A stretch of 64,000 nt of DNA, taken from contig NZ_VDDA01000015.1 in NCBI RefSeq assembly GCF_006151805.1, positions 96,433 to 160,432 of the forward strand. Reading direction: 5' to 3'. Below are positions 51,648 through 62,300 of this stretch, piece by piece (position 1 is the first letter of the stretch; every line of letters starts with the position of its first letter). The notes beneath the pieces are model-generated. The model saw only the letters and a list, made by a program, of their open reading frames with translations, was not told where the DNA came from and made no database searches. Source of the stretch: Methylobacterium terricola (lineage in GTDB: Bacteria; Pseudomonadota; Alphaproteobacteria; Rhizobiales; Beijerinckiaceae). The translations under genes were made by a program, and so were the position numbers.

Positions 51648-52700
51648 ATGCTTTATCGCGCTGCCCAGGCGAGACATACTCGGCGGGTGGATGGGCTGGG
51701 CGTTGCCCCTCTCGCCGACATGTCAGCAGGTATGGGTGTGACAGCGGGTCTACGAGACACTCAGGGCTGCTTCGATGACGCCATGACAGGCATCGATCCC
51801 GCGTTGTTCCGGCGCTTCGTCCCGGAGATCGCCCACCGCACCACGGGAGAGGTTCTGGCTCATCCGGGTTTCGTCGGCATGCGCCGACGCTACGTCGCCG
51901 ACACCACGTCGCGGTATCGGATCGCCGTCTTTCCCGGGGGCTGGCAGAGCACGGTGTATCGAGCGGCCGCCCTCGGCGCGATCATCTGCCTGCACGCGGC
52001 GTTCGATCCGGCCGATCGCGCAACCTGGCCGACCCTGACGCGGCTCAAGCAGTCCTTCGCGACCCTGGACCTGTCCAGCTCACGGCAGATCGACGATTTC
52101 GTGGCCCGCCTCGTGGAGACGGGATACGTCGTCATGGAACGGCCGGAGGCGGACGGGCGCCTGCGGCTCCTGCGCCCCACCGAGACGCTGCTGGCCTGGG
52201 AGAGGGCGGTGCGGGCGTCCTATTACGGCGTGCTCGACGCCCTCTACCCGGTGCCCGGCTACGGCTTCGCCCTGGTTCAGGATCCCGGCTTCCAGAAAGC
52301 GCAGGCCGCTGCTTCGCTGACGGTGTTCGACGTCATCGGCCGCTTCCTCGCCGAGAATCGCGACATGCTGCCGTTCCACGGCATGTATCACGGCACGAAT
52401 GTCCTGATGCATCTGGCGATCGACCACGAGGACGGCCAACCCAAGGCCGTGGCCGGCCTCGATGTCCTGAGGGAGGGTTACGGGGTGTCGCGCTCGCATC
52501 TCCGCAACGTCCTGACGGGGGCGGAAGCGGCCGGCCTCCTCGAATGGGCCAGCCCGAACCGCAAGGCGGTGCGCCTGACGCCGCGGGGGCTCGCCACCGT
52601 CGACCGCTTCATCGCCGACACGCTGTCGTCGCATGACCTGACCTACCGCATGGCGCTGATGCGCATGGGAGTGGATCCCGACAAGCCGCCCCCCGGATGA
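51648..52700 (+). CDS. Putative winged-helix regulator
   Basis: Up to 350 residues; the true start may be 51648 (AAAAGGA just before the ATG) or 51783. A helical N-terminal half contains TLTRLKQSFATLDLSSSRQI, then DDFVARLVETGYVVMERPEA, which looks like a winged-helix fold with a beta wing RLRLLRPTETLL. A C-terminal part contains LREGYGVSRSHLRNVLTGAEAA, then LTPRGLATVDRFIAD, a second helix-turn-helix resembling MarR proteins. Two DNA-binding-like regions in one chain are unusual. No named family is recognised with certainty. Confidence 0.6.
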   Translation: MLYRAAQARHTRRVDGLGVAPLADMSAGMGVTAGLRDTQGCFDDAMTGIDPALFRRFVPEIAHRTTGEVLAHPGFVGMRRRYVADTTSRYRIAVFPGGWQSTVYRAAALGAIICLHAAFDPADRATWPTLTRLKQSFATLDLSSSRQIDDFVARLVETGYVVMERPEADGRLRLLRPTETLLAWERAVRASYYGVLDALYPVPGYGFALVQDPGFQKAQAAASLTVFDVIGRFLAENRDMLPFHGMYHGTNVLMHLAIDHEDGQPKAVAGLDVLREGYGVSRSHLRNVLTGAEAAGLLEWASPNRKAVRLTPRGLATVDRFIADTLSSHDLTYRMALMRMGVDPDKPPPG

Positions 52701-52805
52701 GCGGGGCGCCGGTCGCCGCACCCGGTGCCGCGCGCGACACTCCCGAATGACCCCGCCGACGATACCCGCGATGCCGTCCCGGCCCGTCTTGGCCGGGGCG
52801 CAGGC

Positions 52806-53843
52806 TCACAGGCCGAGCTGCTGGATCCAGTCGCCGAGCGTATCGTCGGGCTGCACGCGGGGCGATCCGGCGGCCCGCTCCGCGGCCGCATCCCGGGGCA
52901 GGCAGCCGAAACGCCGCTTGAAGGCGCGGCTGAAGCTCCGCTCGTCCGAGAAGCCCGCGGCGTAGGCGACGCTGGAGATGCGCGGACGCCCGTCCTCGGC
53001 CGGCTCGGTCAGGAGCCGCATCGCCTGGGAGAGCCGGCGGTTGCGGATGTAGTTCTGCACGCCGTCATCCGCGGCGAACTGGCGATACAACGTCGCCCGC
53101 GACAGACCGAAGCGGGCGCAGATCATCTCCGGCCCCAGCTCGGGGACGCCGAGGTTGTCCTGGATGAAGGCCCGCACCTTGAGGCTGACGCGCCGCTCGG
53201 CGACGCCGTCCACCGCCCAGCTCGGAAGGGCCGTGGCGCAGAGCGAGGCCGCCGCCTCCGCGAGGTTCGGGGCCTGGTGGGCGTTCAGGCCGTCGCAACT
53301 CGCCACCAGCCTCCGCAAGTAAAAGGCGAAGAGTTCCGCCCCCTTGTCCTGCGTGGTGTTGAACACGCTGCCGTGGAGGGCGCTCACGAGACCGCTGCGA
53401 TTCCCGAGCAGCGCGCGGGGGAGCAGGATGTTGGTCGCCGTCACCGCGGACGAGGAGACCATGACGGACTGCGACAAGTCGTAGACCACGAAATCGGACG
53501 GGCGCACCGTGACCTCCGACCGGTCCGTCCGGATCAGGCTGCTGCCGTTCTCGTAGAACTGGATCAGCACGTGATCCAGGCCCTGGACCGCGGCCTTGCG
53601 GGACGTCCGCTCGAGCGTCTGCGCCGGCGCCGAGATCTCGCCGACCAGAACGGTGCCGAGATTGTAGCTCTGCATCGTCACCGACGGCCCGACATGCGTG
53701 TCCGGCAGCGATCCTACCTCGAAGACCGGATCGATGTGCTCCTTCCATGATTTCCAGGATTCGGCTGGATCGTCATTGGAAACAAACCGATCCACCGGAA
53801 TATCAGAGGTCATAGGGGGGTCTTCGACTGCGACGGCGGCCAT
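52806..53843 (-). CDS. AraC-family transcriptional regulator
   Basis: A 345-residue protein from the ATG at 53843 (GAAGAGG 11 bp upstream). The N-terminal effector domain (VLIQFYENGSSLIRTDRSEV) is of the AraC-binding-like type. The C-terminal AraC DNA-binding domain has two helix-turn-helices: GPEMICARFGLSRATLYRQF and the conserved RISSVAYAAGFSDERSFSRA, then FKRRFGCLPRD. It is a positive regulator in most relatives; target genes are not evident. The neighbouring region toward 54 kb is AT-rich. Confidence 0.85.
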   Translation of the reverse strand: MAAVAVEDPPMTSDIPVDRFVSNDDPAESWKSWKEHIDPVFEVGSLPDTHVGPSVTMQSYNLGTVLVGEISAPAQTLERTSRKAAVQGLDHVLIQFYENGSSLIRTDRSEVTVRPSDFVVYDLSQSVMVSSSAVTATNILLPRALLGNRSGLVSALHGSVFNTTQDKGAELFAFYLRRLVASCDGLNAHQAPNLAEAAASLCATALPSWAVDGVAERRVSLKVRAFIQDNLGVPELGPEMICARFGLSRATLYRQFAADDGVQNYIRNRRLSQAMRLLTEPAEDGRPRISSVAYAAGFSDERSFSRAFKRRFGCLPRDAAAERAAGSPRVQPDDTLGDWIQQLGL

Positions 53844-54412
53844 GAGCGACCCAGCCTCTTCCGCGCATCCGCGGGACGAGGGCCATCTGCATGTTCCGCA
53901 GCCTGTACTTGCGTGATCGAGATTGACGCAACGATATCGAGGCTCCTCCCCTCACGCAACGGAATGGTCTGACAAAATTTGCGACGAATTTATCGTCGGC
54001 CGACCGCCTGTGGTGAGACGATGTGCACACAGATTGAGACGCGCTGTGAGTTCCAGCGTCTATTGTTCAGCTATGAAGCGTCATGGGCTGGCGTGCGTGA
54101 CGGTGTCGGCACGTCATGAGCACCATCTGTGATGTCCCACAGACAAAGCAAATAAACCTATCAATCAACACATGTGAATGGTCGCTCATGCGCGCGTTCG
54201 CGCTCAAATAAAACTATGCAAGAAATTTATTAAAGAATAAATACGCATGACATTAAGTTAATATATGATGATAGATATTATATTATCGACGATATATAGG
54301 TATGCTCAGCGCCATACATCTTCGAAAATAATCCTTGTTAACCATTTGTTAACCATTGTTATCACATTTTTTGCGACGTGAGGCAGGCGACGGCCTGATC
54401 TAAGCTGGAAAG
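53844..54412. other. AT-rich intergenic island preceding the two-partner secretion locus
   Basis: About 570 bp without a supported gene. From about 54140 to 54380 the DNA is dominated by A and T (tracts such as AAATAAAACTATGCAAGAAA, and TATATGATGATAGATATTAT), in sharp contrast to the very GC-rich surroundings. It contains a tandem GTTAACCATT pair near 54339-54360. It is a plausible promoter/silencing region for the secretion genes. Confidence 0.75.
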
Positions 54413-56278
54413 GTGGTGGGTCGCGTGCCGATCAGAGTGGAACAGATGGACGAGCGGAGCCGGCGGCGCGGCGGAAGGCCGGGCTGGGCATGGCACGTCG
54501 GTGGTGCCTGCCTCGGCGTGCTCGCCGCCTTGGGCTCCGGACCGGCGCGCGCCCAGACCGCCTCGCAGATCACCCCGCCCTGGTTCAGCCCGCCGCTCCA
54601 GCGCCAGGGCGGCGCCATCCTCATCCCCGAAGGACAGGGGCCGGAGGCGCCCGCCGGCGCCGAAAACCTCTCCGTCCGGGTCCGACGGCTCGACGTCCAG
54701 GGCGGACTGCCCCCCCTCGCCGGCCTCACCGACGCCCTCCAGGCCCGTCTCTCCGGACGTGCCGTCTCCGCCGCCGAGATCTTCGCCGCCGCCCGCGAGC
54801 TCGAACAGGCCTACGCCGCCGCCGGCTTCGCTCTCGTGCGCGTCGTTCTCCCCACCCAGCAGCTGCGCGACGACGGCGACGTCCGCCTCCTCGTCGTCGA
54901 CGGGATCGTCGAGCGCATCGACGTCTCGGCCCTTCCGCCGGAGATCCGCGGGCGCGTCGCCGCCATCCTCGCCCCCCTCGTCGGCACCCGCGGCCTGACG
55001 CTCACCCTCCTCGAGCGCAAGCTGCTGCTCGCCGGCGACACACCCGGCACGGTGCTGCGCTCCACGCTCGCTCCGGGCCGGGCGGCGGGCGCCAGCGTGC
55101 TCGTCGTCGAGGCCCGCTACAAGGCGGTGACCGGCTTCACCGGAATCGACAACGGGCTCGCCGACAGCCTCGGGCGCTACACCGCCTCGCTGGGATTCGA
55201 CTTCAACTCCCCGACGGGCAACGGCGAGGTCCTCTACGTCCGCTCCTTCGGCCTGCCGATCACCGGCGGCAGCGCCGCCTTTCTCGGCGCCGATCCACGG
55301 AACCGGGCGCTCGCCACCGGCCTGATCCTGCCGCTCGGCACCGACGGCCTGACGCTGACGCTGGAGGCCACCGACACCCGCACCACCCCGCGCGCGCTGC
55401 CGGGCACGGTCGGCTTCGCCTCGGAATTCTCACGGTATTCGGCCCGCCTGCGCTACCCTCTGGTGCGCTCGCGCGACTTCACCCTCAACACCGAGGCCGC
55501 CTTCGACGCGCAAGAGGAGCGGGTGAACATCCGCGTCCCGGTCGAGGCACCGTTCTCCCTCGATCGGCTGCGCGTCGCCCGTGGCGCCACCGACCTCCTG
55601 TGGTTCCTGCCCACCGAGGGTGTGCTCACCGGCCGGCTCGGCGCCTCGTTCGGCCTCGACGGGCTCGGCGCGCGGAACGCCCCGCCCCTCGGCGCGACCC
55701 TGCCGGCCTTGTCCCGCCAAGGCGCGCGGCCGGAGTTCCAGAAGCTCGAAGCCGCACTGAGCTTGACCCAGCCGCTCGCCGAGCACCTGACGCTCGACGT
55801 CCGGGCCCGGGCCCAGACCTCGTTCAACCAGGCGCTTGCCCGCTCCGAGCAGATCGGCATCGCCAACCTGTCGGGCCTGTCGGCCTTCGATTCCGGCCTG
55901 CTCCAGGGCGACGAGGGCTTCGTCACGCGGGGCGAGCTGCAGTTTCCCTTCATCGTGCCGGTGACCCTGCCCTTCGGCCTGCCGTCGATCCCGGCCCTGC
56001 AGGGCAGCGGCCTGCCGCCGGCCGACCAGACGCCAGGGGCGGTGGTGCTGAGCCCGTACGGGTTCGGGGCGTACGGCCTGGTGCGCCAGCAGCTCCCGAC
56101 CGCGCTCGAACGGCCGATGGTGCGCGGCCTGTCCTACGGGGTGGGCCTGCGCATCGCGGCGGCGCCGAGCTTCAGCTTCACCAACGCGGCGGTGACGGTG
56201 GAGTACGGCCGGTCCGCGCGCTCGGACCGCCTGCCCACCGACAACCGCCTGACCTTCAGCGTCGCGCTGCAATTCTGA
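54413..56278 (+). CDS. Two-partner secretion outer-membrane transporter (TpsB/FhaC-ShlB family)
   Basis: About 610-621 residues depending on the start (GTG at 54413, ATG at 54446). It has a signal peptide ending GSGPARAQT. A POTRA-2 domain follows (VRRLDVQGGLPPLAGLTDAL, then VLPTQQLRDDGDVRLLVVDG, the substrate-recognition segment), then a 16-strand Omp85-type barrel with VTGFTGIDNGLADSLGRYTA and a C-terminal aromatic residue (LTFSVALQF). It exports the large exoprotein encoded by the next gene (109 bp downstream) across the outer membrane. Confidence 0.9.
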   Translation: MVGRVPIRVEQMDERSRRRGGRPGWAWHVGGACLGVLAALGSGPARAQTASQITPPWFSPPLQRQGGAILIPEGQGPEAPAGAENLSVRVRRLDVQGGLPPLAGLTDALQARLSGRAVSAAEIFAAARELEQAYAAAGFALVRVVLPTQQLRDDGDVRLLVVDGIVERIDVSALPPEIRGRVAAILAPLVGTRGLTLTLLERKLLLAGDTPGTVLRSTLAPGRAAGASVLVVEARYKAVTGFTGIDNGLADSLGRYTASLGFDFNSPTGNGEVLYVRSFGLPITGGSAAFLGADPRNRALATGLILPLGTDGLTLTLEATDTRTTPRALPGTVGFASEFSRYSARLRYPLVRSRDFTLNTEAAFDAQEERVNIRVPVEAPFSLDRLRVARGATDLLWFLPTEGVLTGRLGASFGLDGLGARNAPPLGATLPALSRQGARPEFQKLEAALSLTQPLAEHLTLDVRARAQTSFNQALARSEQIGIANLSGLSAFDSGLLQGDEGFVTRGELQFPFIVPVTLPFGLPSIPALQGSGLPPADQTPGAVVLSPYGFGAYGLVRQQLPTALERPMVRGLSYGVGLRIAAAPSFSFTNAAVTVEYGRSARSDRLPTDNRLTFSVALQF

Positions 56279-56386
56279 CGGCGGCGCGCCGCCGCGCGGC
56301 CACTCGCCTCCCCCCGCTCCCAGTCTTCCTGTTTCGCCCCGTCGCAGCCGTCACGGCGCGCAGGGTTTCCGAAGGATTCGGCCGTG

Positions 56387-59300
56387 ATGCCCGTCGCCCG
56401 CCTCGCTTCCTCGCTCCTCACCCTCCTGCTCGCCTCCACGGCCCTGATCGGGGTCGCGCCCGCCCGGGCCCAAGGCCTGCCGGCCGGCGGGCAAGGCTTG
56501 CCGACCGGTGCACACGTCGTCTCGGGCGGGGTGACGATCGGCACGCCCACGGGCGGCGCGATGACGATCACGCAATCGAGCCCGTCGGCCATCGTCAACT
56601 GGCAGGGCTTCTCGATCGGGAGTCGCAACCGGGTCGACATCCGCCAGCCCGACGCGCAATCGGCGATCCTCAACCGGGTGACGGGAAACACGCCCTCGAC
56701 CATCGCCGGGCAGCTCAACGCCAACGGCCAGGTCTACCTCGTCAACCCGAACGGCATCACCATCACGCGGTCCGGCCAGGTGAATGCCGGGGGCGGCTTC
56801 GTCGCCTCGACGCTCGGGATCGCGGACGAGGACTTCAAGGCCGGGCGGCGCCAGTTCCGCGGCTCGGGCGCCTCGGCCAAGGTGACGAACCACGGCACCG
56901 TGACGGTGGGGCGCGGCGGCTACGCGGCCCTGATCGGCGGCCGGGTCTCGAACAGCGGCCTGATCACGGTGCCGATGGGCAAGGTGGGCTTAGGGTCCGG
57001 CGAGCGGGCGACGCTCGATCTGTCGGGCGACGGCTTCCTCCAGGTCCAGGTCCCGACGAACGCGAAGGGCCGCGGCGCGCTGGTCTTTCAATCCGGCACG
57101 ATCTCGGCGGATGGCGGCAGCGTGGTGCTGTCGGCGGCCGCCGCGCGGGACATGGCGCGCCAGGCGGTCAACCTGTCGGGCACGGTCGAGGCGCGCACGG
57201 TCTCGGGGCGGAACGGCAGCATCACGCTCTCGGGCGGCGATGGAGCGGTGGCCATCGGCGCCAAGGCGCGGCTCGACGTCTCGGGCATCGGCGCGGAGAG
57301 CGGCGGCCGGGTGCGGGCCGGCGGGCGCCATCTCGCCGTGGCGGGGCGGATCGACGCCTCGGGAGCCAGGGGCGGGCGGGTGAGCCTGCAGGCGAGCGAG
57401 ACGGCGGACCTGTCGGGGCTGGTGCTGGCGCAGGGCACGACCGGCCCTGGCGGCCGGGTGACGGCGACGGCGCCGGACCTGTCACTGCATTCGGCGCTGA
57501 TCGACGCCTCGGGGGCGACCGGGGGCGGCACGGTGCGGATCGGCGGCGGCCGCCAGGGCGCCGGGGGGCTCGCGCATGCGCGCACGCTGGAGGTCGATGC
57601 CGTCAGCGTCGTCCGGGCCGACGCGACCGGGCGCGGCCGGGGCGGCGACGTGGTGCTGTGGTCGGATTTTGCGACCCGGTTCTCCGGCACGATCTCGGCC
57701 CGCGGCGGGGCCGCTGGCGGGGATGGCGGCGAGGCCGAGGTGTCCTCGAAGGGCGTGCTCGCCTACGCGGGCTTCGCCGACCTGACCGCCGCGAGGGGCC
57801 GCCTCGGCACGCTGCTGCTCGACCCCTACAACATCACGATCTCGTCCGGCACCGACACCAACCAGGCAGGCTTCACCGCCACCGGCACCGACAGCGTGAT
57901 CAACAGCACCACGCTGCTGACCGCGCTCGGGCGAGCCAACGTCACGGTCTCGACCGGGACGGGCGGATCGCAGGCCGGCACGATCACGCTCGCCGCCGGC
58001 ACGCCCCTGTCCTGGAACACCGGCGCGACGCTGACGCTGCAGGCGGCCGGCGCCGTGACGCTCAACGGCAGCGTGACCGCGCCGGCGGGCGGGCTGACGA
58101 TCGCGGCCGGCACCGGCACCTCGACGGCCACCGCCGACATCTCCGTCGCCCGTTTCACCCTCGCCTCGGGCACCTGGGCGCAGAACACGGCCACGCTGCC
58201 CGCCTTCGCGACGGGCGACTTCCGGGTGGCCGACGGCGCGAGCTTCCTGCGGGTGGCGGGGGGCGCGGGCACCTCCGCCGATCCCTATCGGCTCGCCGAC
58301 ATCTACGGCGTGCAGGGCATGGGGACCTCGGCCACCACCCGCGCCGCCTCCTACCGGCTCGCCGGCGCCATCGACGCATCCGGCACGGCCGGCTGGAACG
58401 GCGGCCTGGGCTTCAGCCCGGTCGGCAAGGACGGCGCGGCCTTCACCGGCAGCCTCGACGGGGCGGGATTCGCGATCGGGGGCTTGACCATTGCCCGACC
58501 GAGCCAGAACCATGTCGGGCTGTTCGGCTATCTTGCCGCCGGCGCGACGGTCTCGAACATCGGCATCGTCGGCGGCAGCGTCACAGGCCGCTACTACGTG
58601 GGCGGGCTGATCGGCCAGAATGCCGGCACGGTCAGCCAGGCCTATGCCACCGCCAGCGTGACCAGCACCTTCTCCGACGCGGGCGGTCTCGTCGGCGGCA
58701 ACAACGGCATCCTCCGTCAATCCTACGCTACCGGCAGCGTCAACGGCGTCGACAGCACCGGTGGGCTGGTCGGCTCCAACGTCTCCGGCACGATCGACCG
58801 GGCCTATGCCACCGGAAGCGTCAGCGGCCGCAACTCCGTGGGTGGCCTCGTCGGCTACAGCAACAGCGACGTCAGCCAGGCCTACGCCACCGGCCCCGTC
58901 TCCGGTTCCGGCAACAGCATCGGCGGCCTGATCGGCTATTACGGCGGCGGCACGCTGAGCGCGACCTACTGGGACACGCAGAGCACCGGCCGCTCGAGCG
59001 CCACCGGCAGCGGTGCCGTAGCGGGGGCCACCGCTCTGACCTCGGCCCAGGCGCGCAGCCAGGCCGGCTACACCAACGCCAACGATTCCAGCCAGAACTT
59101 CGACTTCGGCACCGTCTGGTACCAGGCCCGCGACCTGCGGCCGATCCTGCGCAGCGAGGCCGCCGCGGCCGACGCGAACGGCGTGATCGCGGTGTCGAAC
59201 CTGCACCAGCTGCAGCTGATGGGCGTGAACCTGTCGGGCACCTACCGCCTGACGGCCAACATCGATGCGAGCGCGACGAACAGCACGGAAGCGTCGCCCG

Positions 59301-62300
59301 GCATCTTCGGAGCGGGCGGCTTCGTGCCGGTCGGGACGGGCGGCAACGGCTTCACCGGCAGCCTGGACGGGGCGGCGCGCACGATCAGCGGCCTGACGAT
59401 CAACCGGCCGAGCGAGAGCACGATCGGCCTGATCGGACTTCTCGATGGCGGCAGCGTGAGCCGGCTCGGCCTGACCGGCAGCAGCATCACCGGTGGCTTC
59501 AGCGATATCGGCGGGATGATCGGAGTGATCAGGAACGGCCGCGTCGATCAAGCCTCCGCCGACGGCACCGTCGTCAGCACCCTCGGGGGCGGGGGCGGCG
59601 GCTCCGTGGGTGGATTGTCGGGCGGCAACGTCGGCGGCACGATCACCCGATCCTTCGCCGCCGGCAGCGTCACCAGCCCCGGCGACTACGTCGGCGGGCT
59701 GGTCGGCTACAACAACGGGACGATCAGCCAGTCCTACGCCACCGGCAGCGTCACCGGCAACAGCTACAGCGTCGGCGGCCTGATCGGCCATAGCGACGGC
59801 ACGGTCAGCCAAGTCTACGCCACCGGCCCCGTGGGCGGCACCGCCTTCTACGCGGGCGGCCTGATCGGCGAACTGGGCAGCCCGCTGAGCGCCGCCTACT
59901 GGGACACCCAGACGACCCTGCAGGCGAATGCCGCCGGCACCGTGAGCGGCGCCTTGGCCGGAACCGCAGGCCGCACCACGGCGCAGATGCAGGATCTCGC
60001 CGCCTTCCAGACGAACTTCGCCGGGTTCGACTTCACCAACGGCTGGACGCCGCCCAACCAGGCCGGCCAGGGCGGCCAGGGCACCGCCTACTACCCGCAG
60101 CTTGCCAGCCTCTCGCGCGTCCTCACCGTCACGCCGACCACCAGCCGCGCCTACGGCGACGCCAATCCGGGTTTGATCGCTTCCTATTCCGGGGTGCGGC
60201 CCGGCGACTTCGTGACGACGCTCGGCAGCCTGACCACGAGTGCGACGGCGACGTCGAATGTCGGCACCTACGCCGCCACGGCATCGGGCGCCGCCGTGAC
60301 CGGCAACACTTATCGCGTCCTTTATTTGCCCGGCTCGCTGACCATCGACCCGCGCCCGGTGACAGTGACGGCCGACACGCAAGGCCGCCTCTACGGCGAA
60401 GCCAACGCGCCGCTGACCTTCACGACCACGTCACTCGGTGCAGGCGCTGCCTTGTCGGGCACGCTCGCGACGGCTGCCACGGCGACCTCGAATATCGGCA
60501 GCTACGCGATCACTCAGGGTTCGCTGACCGCGGCCACCAACCCGAACTACGCCATCACCTACGCCGGGGCCAACCTCGTGGTGGCCCAGCGCCCGGTGAC
60601 GGTCACCGCCACGGGCCAGTCCCGCCTCTACGGCGATGCCAATCCGAGCCTGAGCTTCACCTCGACCTCGCTCGGCGCAGGTGCGGCCTTGTCGGGCACG
60701 CTCGCGACGAGCGCCACCGCCACCTCGGACGTGGGCAGCTACGCCATCACCCAGGGCACGCTGACCGCCGCTGCCAACCCGAACTACGCCCTGACCTATG
60801 CGGGGGCTAACCTCGTGGTGGCTCAGCGCCCGGTCACGATCACCGCCACAGGTCAGTCCCGCCTCTACGGCGATGCCAATCCGAGCTTGAGCTTCACCTC
60901 GACCTCGCTCGGCGCAGGTGCGGCCCTGTCGGGCACGCTCGCGACGGCTGCCACGGCCACCTCGGACGTGGGCAGCTACGCCATCACCCAGGGCACGCTG
61001 ACCGCCGCCGCCAACCCGAACTACGCTCTGACCTATGCGGGGGCTAACCTCACGGTCGCCCAGCGCCCGGTGACGGTCACCGCCACGGGCCAGAACCGCC
61101 TCTACGGCGATGCCAATTCACCGCTGACTTTCGCCAACACCTCGCTCGGCGCTGGCGCAGCCCTATCCGGCACTCTAGCCACCACGGCCGCGGCGACGTC
61201 GGACATCGGAAGCTACCCCCTCACGCAGGGCTCGCTCACCGCCGTCGCCAATCCGAACTACGCCCTCACCTACACCGGGGCCAGCATCGTGGTGGCCCCG
61301 CGTCCGGTGACCGTCACCGCTACAGGCCAGACCCGCCTCTACGGCGACGCCAACCCGAGCCTGAGCTTTACCTCAACCTCGCTCGGCGCAGGCGCGGCCC
61401 TGTCGGGCACCCTGGCTAGTACCGCCACGGCCGCCTCGGATGTCGGAACCTACGCCATCACGCAAGGCTCGCTGACCGCCGCCGCCAACCCGAACTACGC
61501 CCTCGCCTACACCGGGGCCAACCTCGTGGTCGGCCAGCGACCGTTGACGGTGACGGCGGACGCGCGGTCTCGGGTGTATGGCGACGTCAATCCGGCTCTG
61601 ACCTATCAGGTCGGCGGGGGGGGCCTGGCCAACGGTGACCGGCTCTCGGGCAGTCTGGCTACGGCTACCGATGTTGGTAGCGCGGTCGGGGCCTATCGTA
61701 TCGGCCAGGGCAGCCTGGCGGCCACCGGCAACTACGCGATGAACTATGTCGGGGCCGACCTGACGGTCACCGCCAGGCCGCTGACCCTCACGGCCGATGC
61801 TCAGTCCCGCGTCTACGGCGAGGCCAACCCGGCTCTGACTTACACGGTCGGTGGACGCGGCCTCGTCAACGGCGATGCCCTCACCGGCGCCCTCACAACG
61901 ACCGCCGCCACCAGCAGCAGCGTCGGCACCTATGCCATCGGCCAGGGCAACCTGGCGGCCTCGCCGAACTACGCGGTGAGCTACGTCGGGGCGGATCTGG
62001 CGGTCACCGCCCGGCCGCTCACCGTCACCGCGGATGCGCAGTCCCGCGTCTACGGCGAGGCCAACCCGGCTCTGACTTACACGGTCCGTGGGCGCGGCCT
62101 CGTCAACGGCGATGCCCTCACCGGCGCGCTCACAACGACCGCCGCCACCGGCAGCAGCGTCGGCACCTATAGCATCGGCCAGGGCAACCTAACGGCGAGC
62201 GGCAACTACGCCATGAGCTACGTCGGGGCGGATCTGGCGGTCACCGCCCGGCCCTTGACCATCACAGCGGACACGCAGTCGCGCGTCTATGGCGACGCCA

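Noticed and set aside
54490..59793. 1767-codon plus-strand frame overlapping TpsB and TpsA
   Set aside because: It runs across both real genes in a different frame, with very high Arg/Pro/Gly content; the TpsB and TpsA frames carry signal peptides and family motifs.
57482..60382. 966-codon open frame on the minus strand inside the exoprotein gene
   Set aside because: It mirrors the repetitive high-GC coding frame; it has low-complexity Gly/Ala/Arg/Asp composition and no domain, and the plus frame has a TPS domain, GLUG and MBG repeats.
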